Shown here: one piece after another, positions 16,750 through 25,431 of the stretch
How positions within the stretch are numbered: the stretch's first letter is position 1
Layout of the letters: every line of letters begins with the position of its first letter
NCBI GenBank assembly: GCA_902769525.1
Contig: CACXPG010000003.1
Location: forward strand, 62,001-126,000
Reading direction: 5' to 3'
DNA: 64,000 nt
Origin: an uncultured Bacteroidia bacterium
Lineage (GTDB): Bacteria; Bacteroidota; Bacteroidia; Bacteroidales; UBA932
Made by a program: the position numbers and the translations under genes
The notes under the pieces: generated by a model
What the model saw: the letters and a program-made list of their open reading frames with translations, nothing else
Told to the model about the DNA's origin: nothing
The model's database searches: none

Positions 16750-17295
16750 CTAATAGAAATCCTTTAATAAGGAAAACTGGATATCTGACAGGGTTTTCAA
16801 ACGTAACAGCTGGTCTTCAGTCATACGTCCGCGCTTCATCTTCAGAAGGTCTTCAATCTTCTGGCGATAAGGAAGAAGAAAACTATCAGGATTGAGAAGT
16901 TTCTTGGCTTTACAGCACTTGTCAGCAAATGTTTCAAACTCCCGAATAACATCCTCCCAATAACTGTAATCATCAGAAAGTACCTGGTCATAAAGTTCCT
17001 GGAAGTTACTTTCAAGTTCCTTTCTGGAAGAACTCTCGGCAAAGATCCTCCCCCATTTGTCGCTGAGCATGAAGCTGCCGAAACGGGAAAGAAGGGCGAT
17101 GTCATCCGTTAGGAAAGAAATGTCGTCATAAACCATTGGGAAAATCTCTTTTTTCTGCTGGTCTGTCATGCCGTATTTGCCGCCTTCAGACACTATGTAC
17201 CGCTGGTTGAAGCAATAAACTTCCTGCCGGCTCTGAGAATGGAGCAAGACGCAGGATAATACAAAAGACAATATAACAGCAGACAAGCGTTTCAA
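16750..17295 (-). CDS. Secreted WG-repeat-like protein
   Basis: A 181-residue exported protein. Signal peptide residues 1-20 end LLHSQ. One WG-like unit is visible (KYGMTDQQKKEIFPMVYDDI), the motif in which a signal such as G-x-x-D/N precedes I-x-P-x-x-Y-D-x-I, plus a partial second unit (FMLSDKWGRIFAESS). The rest is helical and charged. It precedes the barrel-like gene by 27 nt and is likely cotranscribed with it. The kinase gene starts about 110 bases away on the other strand. Confidence 0.7.
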   Translation of the reverse strand: MKRLSAVILSFVLSCVLLHSQSRQEVYCFNQRYIVSEGGKYGMTDQQKKEIFPMVYDDISFLTDDIALLSRFGSFMLSDKWGRIFAESSSRKELESNFQELYDQVLSDDYSYWEDVIREFETFADKCCKAKKLLNPDSFLLPYRQKIEDLLKMKRGRMTEDQLLRLKTLSDIQFSLLKDFY

Positions 17296-17373
17296 ATCCC
17301 GGATTGTATCTTTTACAAGATGTAAAAATACAAAGAATCTCCCTTAAAAAGAACATTTTACACTGTTAAAATC

Positions 17374-17403
17374 TTTGAAACTGGATTATTATGATTATCT
17401 TTG
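17374..17403 (+). promoter_or_regulatory. Promoter of the Ser/Thr kinase gene
   Basis: TTTG (17374-17377), 18 bases, then TATCTTTG (17396-17403), close to the consensus TTTG-N19-TAnnTTTG. The start codon is only 5 bases beyond the -7 element, so the mRNA should be leaderless or nearly so. Confidence 0.7.
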
Positions 17404-17407
17404 AGTT

Positions 17408-18298
17408 ATGGAATCACAATCTGGCTTTTTCATAAACCCGCAAGAAGCAGACGAGGGCATTTCTTTCCTGGAACGGGTCCACTCTGAAGGAGCCGGATTC
17501 ACCGAATTGTACAGAAGCCGCCAGGGCGGAAAAAACAGGCTTTACAAATGCCTCAAACAAGAACTCCGCGGCAATCTGCTTTATGAGAATCTGCTCAGAA
17601 AAGAATTTGAAATAGGATTTGTAATGTCACATCCGGGCATCTGCGAGTACTATGCCTTCTTGCAGAAGCCTCAGCTTGGGCACTGCATAGAAATGGAATG
17701 GATAGACGGCAAAACTCTCTCGGAGCGGATCAGAGAAAAGAGTCTCTCCAAAAAGATATCCGTCAAGATTCTGCTGGATTTGTGCGACGCCCTTTCCTAT
17801 ATGCACCGCAAGCAGATAATTCATCGCGATCTGAAGCCAGAAAACATAATGGTCACCGACAATGGAGACAATGTAAAGATAATTGATTTCGGCTTCTCCG
17901 ATTCGGATTCCCATTTTCTTGGAAAAACTCCTGCGGGCACAAGAGAATTTGCTTCTCCAGAGCTTTTGGAAGGCAAGGAAATAGACTGCCGTTCAGACAT
18001 TTACTCGCTTGGGAAGATTATGTGCCTGCTTCCTGCCAATCTGTCTTCTATCGCGAAAAAATGCACACAAAAAGACAAGCATAACCGCTACGGCTCAGCA
18101 GAAGAAGTAAAGCAGGCTATACTGAAATCGCAGAGCAAGAGAAGATGGCCCATTATTCTGGGCATTTTGCTGTGCGTGGTTGGAATACTTTTATACCTGG
18201 CCAAAAAGAGGGCGGAGAACAAGGTTTACAAGATGTTTGAAGAAACTCGCGATTTGATTATCGAGGCTGGTTCTCCTGAACCTTCTGAACAAGAATGA
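17408..18298 (+). CDS. Membrane-anchored Hanks-type Ser/Thr protein kinase
   Basis: A 296-residue kinase that phosphorylates serine or threonine on an unknown target. Key parts are present: a glycine-loop region GAGFTELY, a lysine in YKCLK, the catalytic loop HRDLKPENIM (H at about 139), DFG in IIDFGFSD, the activation segment GTREFASPELLEG (SPE for APE), and DIYSLGKIM. The catalytic domain ends near residue 235. A single membrane helix follows (WPIILGILLCVVGILLYL), and then a short 30-residue external tail without PASTA or other sensor. Thus the kinase domain is cytoplasmic. Divergent from it are two secreted-protein genes. Its 3' end overlaps the convergent HTH-like gene by 41 nt. Confidence 0.9.
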   Translation: MESQSGFFINPQEADEGISFLERVHSEGAGFTELYRSRQGGKNRLYKCLKQELRGNLLYENLLRKEFEIGFVMSHPGICEYYAFLQKPQLGHCIEMEWIDGKTLSERIREKSLSKKISVKILLDLCDALSYMHRKQIIHRDLKPENIMVTDNGDNVKIIDFGFSDSDSHFLGKTPAGTREFASPELLEGKEIDCRSDIYSLGKIMCLLPANLSSIAKKCTQKDKHNRYGSAEEVKQAILKSQSKRRWPIILGILLCVVGILLYLAKKRAENKVYKMFEETRDLIIEAGSPEPSEQE

Positions 18299-18845
18299 GA
18301 CCATCTTTCACTCCTGCGGCATATATGCTGGTCTTTTCCCCACCCCTTTCTATGTGAGAGATATACAGCGGATATCCAACTATGAAAGAAGCCATCTCAA
18401 ACACATCGTTTTCCCTAAGCTTGGAATTCTGGTTGGAAACTACCCTGTAACGGTTTTCGCCCAGATATTCAAGTTCAACAACACGGTTAGGATTCCAGCC
18501 AAGAAGAATATGCTCTCCTGCATTGAGCTCTCCGGATTCTATGAATTCAGTGGTAAAAAAGCCTGAAGTGGCAGCATCTTTCTTCAAAAAATTCTGGAAA
18601 GAGCGGAAACTCTGGAAACCTGCATACTGGGCCAAAACATCGAGCAGCCTGACACTAGGAGAAGAATTGTAAGTGTCATAACCCCAGATTCTTTTCAGAG
18701 TGCTGGCTGAAATGCCGTCTTTGGACTTGGAAGAAATCTCCTCCGACAAAAGTTCAAAATCCTTTGGAGTAGAAACGCGATGATTCCATTTTGCCTCAAC
18801 TTTGGCCTTGAGAAATTCTATTTCCGGAAATTTGTTCTTGTTCAT
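18258..18845 (-). CDS. Putative regulator with an N-terminal HTH-like segment
   Basis: A 195-residue cytosolic protein from ATG 18845 (the longer frame to 18929 runs into the preceding gene). The N-terminal 85 residues contain the segment ISASTLKRIWGYDTYN...RLLDVLAQYAGFQSF, a helix-turn-helix-like pattern common in Bacteroidota proteins and usually followed by variable domains. The C-terminal 90 residues are beta-rich. A DNA-binding regulator is plausible but not proven. It starts 10 nt after the LRR lipoprotein stop, so the two are one transcription unit. Confidence 0.65.
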   Translation of the reverse strand: MNKNKFPEIEFLKAKVEAKWNHRVSTPKDFELLSEEISSKSKDGISASTLKRIWGYDTYNSSPSVRLLDVLAQYAGFQSFRSFQNFLKKDAATSGFFTTEFIESGELNAGEHILLGWNPNRVVELEYLGENRYRVVSNQNSKLRENDVFEMASFIVGYPLYISHIERGGEKTSIYAAGVKDGLILVQKVQENQPR

Positions 18846-18855
18846 AATCTGTCTG

Positions 18856-19839
18856 TTACTTGTAACGTATTTCGGTCCAGCTGTCTTTTGACATATTTGG
18901 AATGGTCTGCCCCTGCTTGAGGTAAACAATCTTGAGGTTAGGGTTCTGATGGCAATGCAACTCGGTTAAAGACAAGTTGTTCGAGAGGTCTAGTTCTGTC
19001 AGGTCGTTTGCCGATATGTAGAAACTAGCAAGGACCACAAGTTTCGATACATCTATAGACTTGATATTGTTCACCTGAAGATGAAGTTCTTTGAGAGCTG
19101 TATTCTTGGAAACATCCAGGCCAGTCAGGCCACATCCGCCAGCCGAAACGTGCATAAGCTTGGCATTCTTTGAAATGTCCAGACCTTTCAGCGGGTTTTC
19201 GTTGAGTTCTATCCAGGTAAGATTCTGGTTCTTGGACAAATCTATCTCAGATATGGAGTTTACGCCAAAATTGATAGACTTCAGATTCTGAAAAAACTCC
19301 ATACCGTAAACCGACGTAAAACCTTCTGCCGAAGCCAATATCTCAGTTACCGCAGCGGCTTCTTTGCGGCTAAGTTTCCCGTCTTTGTCCGTATCGTAAT
19401 TGCTAATGGCAAAACTCCAGAACATCTCGTTAAACGGATGCTTGGCCGTTTTGAACGCCACTGAAGAAGAGACCATTTCTTTGCCACCCTTTTTGGCTAC
19501 GGCTTTTGCGGTATATGTTGTCTCGTAATCAAGATTATCAATGGTTGCGGACAATGCAAGGCCGTCTTTGACAGCCGGATGCTCTCCCACTCCTTCTATG
19601 ACTATCTTGCAGTCTGTCAAAACGGTATCCTTGCTTAGCGTAGCTGTTACGGTTGCGGAAAAGCTAGATGGAGTTGCCTCTATTTTTGTGAATGAAACAA
19701 AAGGGCCTGCCGGTTCGGTCTTTTGGCCTTCAGGATCAAGATTTGGCTTAGCTTCTGGTCCGCAGGCAAACAAAGCAACCGCCAAGGCTAATCCTGCCAA
19801 GACTGAACTCACAACTGCTATTGTTCTAGAAAAGTTCAT
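18856..19839 (-). CDS. Leucine-rich-repeat lipoprotein with EF-hand-like loop
   Basis: A 327-residue surface or periplasmic lipoprotein. ATG 19839 is preferred over the track's upstream codon since it opens a lipoprotein signal (AVVSSVLAGLALAVALFACG, Cys at about residue 26). Residues 60-125 look like a fibronectin/Ig-type domain. A DTDKDGKLSRKEAAAV segment matches a calcium-binding EF-hand loop. From about residue 170 there are LRR units of the bacteroidal type (LKSINFGVNSISEIDLSKNQ, LTWIELNENPLKGLDISKNA). Typical roles are adhesion or ligand binding. It has a minus-strand promoter at 19873-19903. Confidence 0.85.
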   Translation of the reverse strand: MNFSRTIAVVSSVLAGLALAVALFACGPEAKPNLDPEGQKTEPAGPFVSFTKIEATPSSFSATVTATLSKDTVLTDCKIVIEGVGEHPAVKDGLALSATIDNLDYETTYTAKAVAKKGGKEMVSSSVAFKTAKHPFNEMFWSFAISNYDTDKDGKLSRKEAAAVTEILASAEGFTSVYGMEFFQNLKSINFGVNSISEIDLSKNQNLTWIELNENPLKGLDISKNAKLMHVSAGGCGLTGLDVSKNTALKELHLQVNNIKSIDVSKLVVLASFYISANDLTELDLSNNLSLTELHCHQNPNLKIVYLKQGQTIPNMSKDSWTEIRYK

Positions 19840-19872
19840 TCTACTAAACCTGAGACGATTCGTTTCTTTATA

Positions 19873-19903
19873 CAAAAATAGCAATTATTAGCGTGATACA
19901 CAA
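19873..19903 (-). promoter_or_regulatory. Promoter of the LRR lipoprotein gene
   Basis: CAAAAATA (19873-19880) is TATTTTTG on the minus strand, and CAA at 19901-19903 (TTG) lies 20 bases behind it. The start codon at 19839 is 34 bases downstream. Confidence 0.6.
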
Positions 19904-19927
19904 GGTTTAGCAGGACAAGTTTGCGGG

Positions 19928-19977
19928 TTTGCAATCAGTTGCAAATTATGGCTTTGTAAGATTTGTTAGTATATTTG
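19928..19977 (+). promoter_or_regulatory. ybaK promoter with a 7-bp palindrome
   Basis: TATATTTG at 19970-19977 lies 4 bases before ATG 19982, so the transcript should be leaderless. A perfect inverted repeat TTTGCAA-N4-TTGCAAA spans 19928-19945, just upstream of the expected -33 position, and could be a regulator site. Confidence 0.6.
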
Positions 19978-19981
19978 CCGT

Positions 19982-20455
19982 ATGAAGATTCAGAAGACAA
20001 ATGCAGCCAGGCTGCTGGACAGGGAGAAAATAGCCTACACGCTGGTTCCTTACCAGGTGGACGAGGAGCATCTGGACGCCATCCACGTGGCCGGGCAGCT
20101 TGGAGAAGATATATCTATGGTGTTCAAGACGCTTGTGCTCAAGGGAGACAGGACCGGACACTTCGTGTGCGTGATTCCCGGAGACAAGGAAGTGGACCTG
20201 AAGATGGCGGCGAAGGCATCGGGGAACAAGAGCTGCAATCTGATTCACATGAAAGAGCTGCTGCCCACAACCGGCTATATAAGAGGCGGATGCTCGCCCA
20301 TCGGGATGAAAAAGCAGTTTCCGACATATATACACGAGTCTTGTCTTGAATTGGAGAAAATGTATGTGAGTGCAGGTCTTAGAGGCCTTCAGATCTGCAT
20401 AGCCCCGGCCGACCTGATCAGGATGGTTAAAGCTACAACCTGCCCCTTGTTCTGA
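19982..20455 (+). CDS. ybaK: Cys-tRNA(Pro)/Cys-tRNA(Cys) deacylase YbaK
   Basis: Trans-editing enzyme that hydrolyses cysteine mischarged onto tRNA-Pro. At 157 residues it matches the YbaK/EbsC family. It begins with the typical AARLLDREKIAYTLVPY, continues with the VFKTLVLKGD strand holding the key lysine, and ends with GGCSPIGMKKQFPTYI, the family's GxxxPxG loop. Start ATG 19982 directly follows a TATATTTG element. It is a single-gene unit. Confidence 0.92.
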   Translation: MKIQKTNAARLLDREKIAYTLVPYQVDEEHLDAIHVAGQLGEDISMVFKTLVLKGDRTGHFVCVIPGDKEVDLKMAAKASGNKSCNLIHMKELLPTTGYIRGGCSPIGMKKQFPTYIHESCLELEKMYVSAGLRGLQICIAPADLIRMVKATTCPLF

Positions 20456-20486
20456 AACTCTGAGAACAATGTGAGGTACTTTTTTC

Positions 20487-20494
20487 TATATTTG
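20487..20494 (+). promoter_or_regulatory. -7 element of the YeiH-type transporter gene
   Basis: TATATTTG, 37 bases before ATG 20531. No matching TTTG is seen 19 bases upstream. Confidence 0.5.
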
Positions 20495-20530
20495 TCCCAT
20501 TATTTATAGTAAAACCTTTTACTTTTTATT

Positions 20531-22006
20531 ATGGAACCTAAAACAAAACCTGTGGTTATCCGTAACAGGACAACCGTTTCCGATTTGTGGAAAAAAGAAG
20601 ACTGGCTGGCTGTGTGGATTGGCGCTGTGCTCATTGTTATTGCAGCTATTGCAGTCATTTCCAAAGCATTTGATTTTACGGCACTGAACTTTTCAAAATG
20701 GCATCTGTGGGAAGATGTTCCGGAGAAGACTTCTCTTCTGGGGCAGTTTGCCGGAGCGTTCTGGGGCAAGCTCTTGAGGACATTCCTGATCCTTGCCATC
20801 TTGTTCGGCATTGGCATCAAGCTGCAGGGCGAGAAGATTTCCAAGTTCATTCCAGCGTTTATCGGACTGTTCATACTGGCAATCATAGTCAGAATTGTGA
20901 GTGCCGAGTTCACTTTCAACCGCTATCTTGAATGGGCTTTCTGGGCTCTTATCATAGGACTTCTGATTTCCAATACCGTAGGCATTCCAAACTGGCTCAA
21001 GCCGGCTATCAGGACCGAGTTCTACATCAAGACCGGTCTGGTGATAATGGGATTCTCGGTGCTGTTCTCCAACATAGCCAAGTTCGGCCTCTACGGCCTG
21101 GGAATCGCCTGGGTCGTGACCCCAATCGTGATAATCTTCATGTGGTGGCTGGGAACCAAGATCTTCAAGATGGACAACAAGCCACTTGTAATCACCCTTG
21201 CCTCAGCGACAAGCGTCTGCGGAACTTCAGCAGCCATAGCTACAGGAGCCGCAGCCAAGGCAAAGAAGGAGGATCTTTCTCTGGCAATCTCCATTTCCAT
21301 CATCTTCACCATACTGATGATGGTCTTTGAGCCGATGATTATCCGCTGGACTGGAATGAGCCAGATCATGGGAGGTTCCCTGATCGGCGGAACAGTTGAC
21401 TCGACCGGAGCAGTAGTCCTGGCCGGAAGCGCGCTGGGAGCAGAAGCCGAACAGGCCGCAGTTCTCGTAAAGAGCATCCAGAACATACTGATCGGTTTCA
21501 TCGCATTCTTCGTGGCTCTGTTCTTTGCAACCAGGGTTGACCGCCAGATGGGCCAGAGAGTTGGCGCAAACGAAATCTGGTACCGCTTCCCTAAGTTCAT
21601 AATCGGTTTTTTTGCAGCTTCGCTTGTGGCATCGTTCATCATCCTTCCGGTTTATGGAAGCGAGAACGTGGGAGCTATAAACAAGGTGCTTGACCAGTAC
21701 AAGAACTGGGCGTTTGTCCTGGCTTTCACAAGCATTGGACTTGACACCAACTTCCGCCAGATTATCAAGAAGATGCAGGGTGGAAAGGTTCTGTGGCTGT
21801 ATGTCATCGGACAGTTATTCAACATTGCCCTCACTTTCTTTGCAGTATGGATGCTTCTTAGCGGAAAGTTCTTCCCGGTTCCTGAACTTGACAACTATAA
21901 CGGAAAGAAGGCAGAACCTAAGGTTGTCGAGGCTCCGGCTCCTGCCAAGACCACTTTCAACATGACACCTTCTTCAGACACATTTTTGATTACCAAAGCA
22001 TATTAA
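20531..22006 (+). CDS. YeiH/UPF0324-family membrane transporter
   Basis: A polytopic inner-membrane protein of 491 residues with about ten hydrophobic helices. The family is annotated as putative sulfate exporter; the true substrate is mostly unknown. Characteristic segments are IGLLISNTVGIPNW, KTGLVIMGFSVLF, SATSVCGTSAAIATGAAA, GGTVDSTGAVVLAGSALG and SIGLDTNFRQI. It is longer than the common 330-350-residue members because of about 90 extra N-terminal residues with two more helices and a Lys/Pro-rich C-terminal tail. The next gene overlaps its stop by 1 nt (TAATG). Confidence 0.85.
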   Translation: MEPKTKPVVIRNRTTVSDLWKKEDWLAVWIGAVLIVIAAIAVISKAFDFTALNFSKWHLWEDVPEKTSLLGQFAGAFWGKLLRTFLILAILFGIGIKLQGEKISKFIPAFIGLFILAIIVRIVSAEFTFNRYLEWAFWALIIGLLISNTVGIPNWLKPAIRTEFYIKTGLVIMGFSVLFSNIAKFGLYGLGIAWVVTPIVIIFMWWLGTKIFKMDNKPLVITLASATSVCGTSAAIATGAAAKAKKEDLSLAISISIIFTILMMVFEPMIIRWTGMSQIMGGSLIGGTVDSTGAVVLAGSALGAEAEQAAVLVKSIQNILIGFIAFFVALFFATRVDRQMGQRVGANEIWYRFPKFIIGFFAASLVASFIILPVYGSENVGAINKVLDQYKNWAFVLAFTSIGLDTNFRQIIKKMQGGKVLWLYVIGQLFNIALTFFAVWMLLSGKFFPVPELDNYNGKKAEPKVVEAPAPAKTTFNMTPSSDTFLITKAY

Positions 22007-22329
22007 TGAAAAAAACGCACAAGAAAATAATTTTCAGGACAGTGACCATCGTTATGGTGGCCATTGTCTTGCTATGTGCGTTATGGATAATGAAGAACAG
22101 GATGGGGCTCAGCGATGCTCACGATTTCGGGGCGGGAGCGTACTATTACGCTGACATTCCGGATTTTGAAAAGGTGATTAAAGACGACGGCTATCAGACA
22201 TCCATACCTAAATGGATTTACTTTGTGCTGTTCTTTGCCTGGGGTTGGCTGATGTGGAGACTCTGGTGCTGGATCGATTCCAGAAAGAGCAGAAAAGACT
22301 CATCTGATATTAAGGGAACAGATTCATAG
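22006..22329 (+). CDS. Small membrane protein coupled to the YeiH-type transporter
   Basis: A 107-residue protein with hydrophobic helices at about residues 9-28 and 68-85 and a long loop between (DAHDFGAGAYYYADIPDFEK). Its ATG overlaps the transporter stop, so translation is coupled and the protein may be an accessory subunit. No family recognised. A strong terminator follows at 22355. Confidence 0.7.
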   Translation: MKKTHKKIIFRTVTIVMVAIVLLCALWIMKNRMGLSDAHDFGAGAYYYADIPDFEKVIKDDGYQTSIPKWIYFVLFFAWGWLMWRLWCWIDSRKSRKDSSDIKGTDS

Positions 22330-22354
22330 TTTTACGACTGCCTTGAACTATTGG

Positions 22355-22394
22355 ACGGCAAGAAGGGCATCAGGCTTATTCTTGCCGTTTTTTG
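22355..22394 (+). terminator. Intrinsic terminator after the transporter operon
   Basis: ACGGCAAGAA (22355-22364) pairs perfectly with TTCTTGCCGT (22379-22388) over a 14-nt loop and is followed by a T-run. Confidence 0.85.
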
Positions 22395-22396
22395 TG

Positions 22397-22484
22397 TATA
22401 TTTGAAAGTTGTAGCAATTTGTACTGCACCCAAGGGTGGTGCTGATGCGAATTGCCGCTTGACTGATTAGAAAATATATTGAAT
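22397..22484 (+). promoter_or_regulatory. trpS promoter and structured leader
   Basis: TATATTTG at 22397-22404 begins a leader of about 75 nt. Two nested pairings are visible: GCAATT (22414-22419) with AATTGC (22450-22455), and inside them GCACC (22426-22430) with GGTGC (22438-22442). The inner region reads CCCAAGGGTGG. A regulatory role for this structure is only a suggestion. Confidence 0.55.
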
Positions 22485-23600
22485 ATGGGAAAGACTATAC
22501 TCACCGGAGACCGCCCTACCGGCAGGCTCCATATCGGACACTATGTAGGCTCTCTGAAAGGAAGAGTCGAACTCCAGAACGCTATGGACTATGACAAGAT
22601 GTTTGTGTTCATAGCAGATGCACAGGCTCTTACAGATAATTTTGACAATCCTGAAAAAGTGCGCCAGAACATCATAGAGGTGGCTCTGGACTACCTCAGC
22701 GTAGGGCTGGATCCGTCAAAGATAACTCTGTTTGTTCAGAGCATGATTCCTGAACTTACGGAACTGGCGTTCTACTATATGAACCTTGTGACCGTGGCCA
22801 GGCTTCAGAGAAATCCTACCGTCAAGACCGAGATTGCAATGAGGGGTTTTACCAGCGAGGACCAGCAGGCCGTGTTCGGAAGCGGACTTCCGGTTGGATT
22901 CTTCACCTACCCTATCTCACAGGCTGCTGATATCACGGCATTTAAAGCCACGACCGTTCCGGCCGGAGAAGACCAGAAGCCGATGATAGAGCAGACAGTG
23001 GAAATCGTGAGAAAATTCAACAGCATCTATGGGGAGACTCTCGTGGAGCCTCAGATTCTGCTGCCTGCAAACAACGCCTGCCACCGTCTTCCTGGAATCG
23101 ACGGCAAGGCCAAGATGAGCAAGAGCCTTGGAAACTGCATCTACCTCAGCGAGCCGGCAGACATTCTGGCTAAGAAAGTGATGAGCATGTACACAGACCC
23201 TCAGCACATCAGCATCAACGATCCGGGCCATATAGAAGGCAACACCGTATTCACTTATCTGGACGCTTTCTGCCGCCAGGAGCATTTCGGCAAGTATTTG
23301 CCAGAGTACCCTAACCTTGACGAGCTGAAGGCTCACTACCAGAGGGGAGGACTCGGAGACGTGAAGATAAAGAAGTTCCTGGGCAAGATTCTGGAAGAAG
23401 AGCTCCAGCCGATAAGAGAAAGGCGCAAGGAGTTCGAGAAAGACATTCCTGAAATCTACAATATGCTCAAAAAAGGAAGCGAAAAAGCCCGCGAAGCCGC
23501 CGCCCAGACTATGGACGATGTGCGCAGGGCAATGAAGATCAACTACTTTGAGGACAAAGAACTGATTGCCGAACAGGCCAAGAGGTTCAGCGCCAAGTAA
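22485..23600 (+). CDS. trpS: Tryptophan-tRNA ligase
   Basis: Class I aminoacyl-tRNA synthetase that charges tRNA-Trp. The HIGH motif is HIGHYVG, near residue 16, and KMSKS is present as [10 protein letters not shown] near residue 205. The length of 371 residues fits the family. ATG 22485 is the likely start; a TTG two codons earlier is less likely. It has its own promoter and a structured leader. It is followed by a thioredoxin-like gene after about 50 nt. Confidence 0.95.
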   Translation: MGKTILTGDRPTGRLHIGHYVGSLKGRVELQNAMDYDKMFVFIADAQALTDNFDNPEKVRQNIIEVALDYLSVGLDPSKITLFVQSMIPELTELAFYYMNLVTVARLQRNPTVKTEIAMRGFTSEDQQAVFGSGLPVGFFTYPISQAADITAFKATTVPAGEDQKPMIEQTVEIVRKFNSIYGETLVEPQILLPANNACHRLPGIDGKAKMSKSLGNCIYLSEPADILAKKVMSMYTDPQHISINDPGHIEGNTVFTYLDAFCRQEHFGKYLPEYPNLDELKAHYQRGGLGDVKIKKFLGKILEEELQPIRERRKEFEKDIPEIYNMLKKGSEKAREAAAQTMDDVRRAMKINYFEDKELIAEQAKRFSAK

Positions 23601-23649
23601 CAGACTTCTCTTCAAGACAAGAAACATTCAAGACAAAACACTTCAGAAT

Positions 23650-24165
23650 ATGAAAAAGATATTTACACTCGCGGCTATCTGCCTGGCGCTGCTCTCGGCT
23701 TCTTCCGTTTTCGGGCAAATGAAGAACAATCCAAAGGTGGGCGACATGTTCATCAACTTCACCGTTCAGCAGGACCCTCAGAATCCAAACAGCAAGGTAT
23801 CGCTGAGCAACTATGTCGGAAGAGGAAAATGGGTTGTGGCAGATTTCTGGGCTTCCTGGTGCGGATGGTGCATAAAGGAAATTCCGACCCTGAAGAAGAT
23901 CTTCAACGATCTGCCTAAAGAAAAGGTTACCGTCCTGAGCATTGCTGTATGGGACAAACTTGCTGACACAAAGGCTTCTGCAAGGGAAAACGGAATCGTA
24001 TGGTCACAAATTGTAAACGCGCAGGACATACCGTCAGACGCTTACGGTTTTGGCGGCATTCCTTACATCGTGGTGTTTGACCCACAGGGCAAGATTGCCG
24101 CTATCGGACTGAGAGGAAACAATCTGTACCAGTTCGTGAAGAAATCAGTCGAAGGCTCCAGATAA
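23650..24165 (+). CDS. Exported TlpA-like thioredoxin
   Basis: A 171-residue periplasmic thiol-disulfide oxidoreductase. Signal peptide residues 1-22 end SVFGQ. The redox site is WCGWC in ASWCGWCIKEIP (about residue 75), and a cis-proline is in GGIPYIVVFDPQGKIA. A typical role is reducing or isomerising cysteines in exported proteins. ATG 23650 is chosen because the earlier frame runs into trpS. It is followed by the ABC ATPase gene after 11 nt. Confidence 0.85.
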   Translation: MKKIFTLAAICLALLSASSVFGQMKNNPKVGDMFINFTVQQDPQNPNSKVSLSNYVGRGKWVVADFWASWCGWCIKEIPTLKKIFNDLPKEKVTVLSIAVWDKLADTKASARENGIVWSQIVNAQDIPSDAYGFGGIPYIVVFDPQGKIAAIGLRGNNLYQFVKKSVEGSR

Positions 24166-24176
24166 AGATTGCCGGG

Positions 24177-24953
24177 ATGCCTCTTCTTTCTGTCAGCAAA
24201 CTGAGTCTCGGGTATGGAGACAAGCAGATCTTCGCCGGCATAAACGCTTGTGAAGATGATGGTTGCCTTATTGCCTTACTAGGCTCCAACGGAAGAGGAA
24301 AGTCCACGCTTTTGCGCACGATAGCCGGGCTGGAAAACATCTGGGGCTCTGGAAGTATCCTGTACAATGGCAAAACTCTGGACAGCTATTCCAGAAAAGA
24401 AGCCAGTTCTCTGGTCTCCTTTGTAAGTCCGCTGGCAGACAGGACAAAATTCCTGAGCGTAAAGGATTTGGCCGCCATCAACAGCTATTTCCGGACCAAC
24501 TGGATCGGGGCCTCGGACCCCGCAGAGGAAAAAAGAGTGCAGGAAGCCCTGAAGATGGTCGGGCTGGAAGGTTTTCAGGACAGGGACTGCACCAGTCTCA
24601 GCGATGGCGAATTCCAGAGAGCGACAATAGCCGGAGCCATAGTCCAGGACAGCCGCATCATCCTGCTGGACGAGCCTACGGCTTTTCTGGATGTGGCAAA
24701 CAAGTTTCTGGTAACCAGGCTTCTGAAGCAGATTGCCCACAAGGACGGCAACCGCAAGCTGATAGTCTTCTCCACCCATGACCTGCAGCTGGCCCTTCAG
24801 ATTTGTGACCGGCTGTGGATAATGACCGAAGAAGAGTTCTTCTCCGGAAGTGTGGACCAGATGACAGAAAGCGGAGCCATAGACAAGATGTTCGACGTGG
24901 AAGGCCTGGCTTTTGACAGAGAAAAGATGATGTTCGTGTGCAGGGATATTTAA
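24177..24953 (+). CDS. ABC transporter ATP-binding protein, FecE/BtuD-like
   Basis: A 258-residue ATPase. Walker A is GSNGRGKST (about residue 37), the signature LSDGE replaces LSGGQ (about 142), Walker B is IILLDEPTAFLD, and the switch His is in FSTHDLQLAL. Sequence style is that of iron-siderophore and cobalamin importers. No permease or binding-protein gene is adjacent, so its partner is unlinked. It is followed by queD after 15 nt. Confidence 0.88.
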   Translation: MPLLSVSKLSLGYGDKQIFAGINACEDDGCLIALLGSNGRGKSTLLRTIAGLENIWGSGSILYNGKTLDSYSRKEASSLVSFVSPLADRTKFLSVKDLAAINSYFRTNWIGASDPAEEKRVQEALKMVGLEGFQDRDCTSLSDGEFQRATIAGAIVQDSRIILLDEPTAFLDVANKFLVTRLLKQIAHKDGNRKLIVFSTHDLQLALQICDRLWIMTEEEFFSGSVDQMTESGAIDKMFDVEGLAFDREKMMFVCRDI

Positions 24954-24968
24954 GAAAATTAATTAAAG

Positions 24969-25418
24969 ATGAGCAAGATACGGATTACAAGAGAGTTCAG
25001 TTTCGAAGGGGCCCATGCCCTTGAAGGATATGACGGAAAGTGCAGCCACATCCACGGCCATTCCTACCGGCTGGCGGTGACTGTTGCCGGAGAACCCGTC
25101 GCCGAGGAGAACTCTCCAAAGAAAGGGATGGTCATAGACTTTACTGACCTGAAAAGAATTGTAGGAGAGAATATTATTGACAAGTTCGACCATGCGCTGG
25201 TAATGAGCCGCGGAGCAGCTTTGGCGGATGAAATCCAGAAGGCTTACGGCAATGTCGTTGTCGTGGACTTCCAGCCTACAAGCGAGATGCTTGCCATCCA
25301 TTTTGCTCAGATAATCTCCGGCAAGCTGCCTGAAGGCATAAGTCTTTTCAGCGTAAAACTCTGGGAAACAGAAAAGAGCTGCGCCGAGTGGTACGCTTCA
25401 GACAATAACTGCAGATAG
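24969..25418 (+). CDS. queD: 6-carboxy-tetrahydropterin synthase
   Basis: Converts 7,8-dihydroneopterin triphosphate to 6-carboxy-5,6,7,8-tetrahydropterin in queuosine and other deazapurine synthesis. Zinc ligands are seen in FEGAHAL and HIHGH, the catalytic cysteine in KCSHIHGHSY, and the C-terminal LWETEKSCAEWY holds the substrate glutamate. The length of 149 residues is normal. queC and queE are not adjacent. It lies 15 nt after the ABC ATPase gene and 13 nt before polA. Confidence 0.9.
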   Translation: MSKIRITREFSFEGAHALEGYDGKCSHIHGHSYRLAVTVAGEPVAEENSPKKGMVIDFTDLKRIVGENIIDKFDHALVMSRGAALADEIQKAYGNVVVVDFQPTSEMLAIHFAQIISGKLPEGISLFSVKLWETEKSCAEWYASDNNCR

Positions 25419-25431
25419 TTTTGGTTGTTTT

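Noticed and set aside
22426-22460. AGGGTGG in the trpS leader as a T-box motif
   Set aside because: The leader is too short for a T-box, the remaining T-box sequence does not match, and T-boxes are not expected in Bacteroidota.
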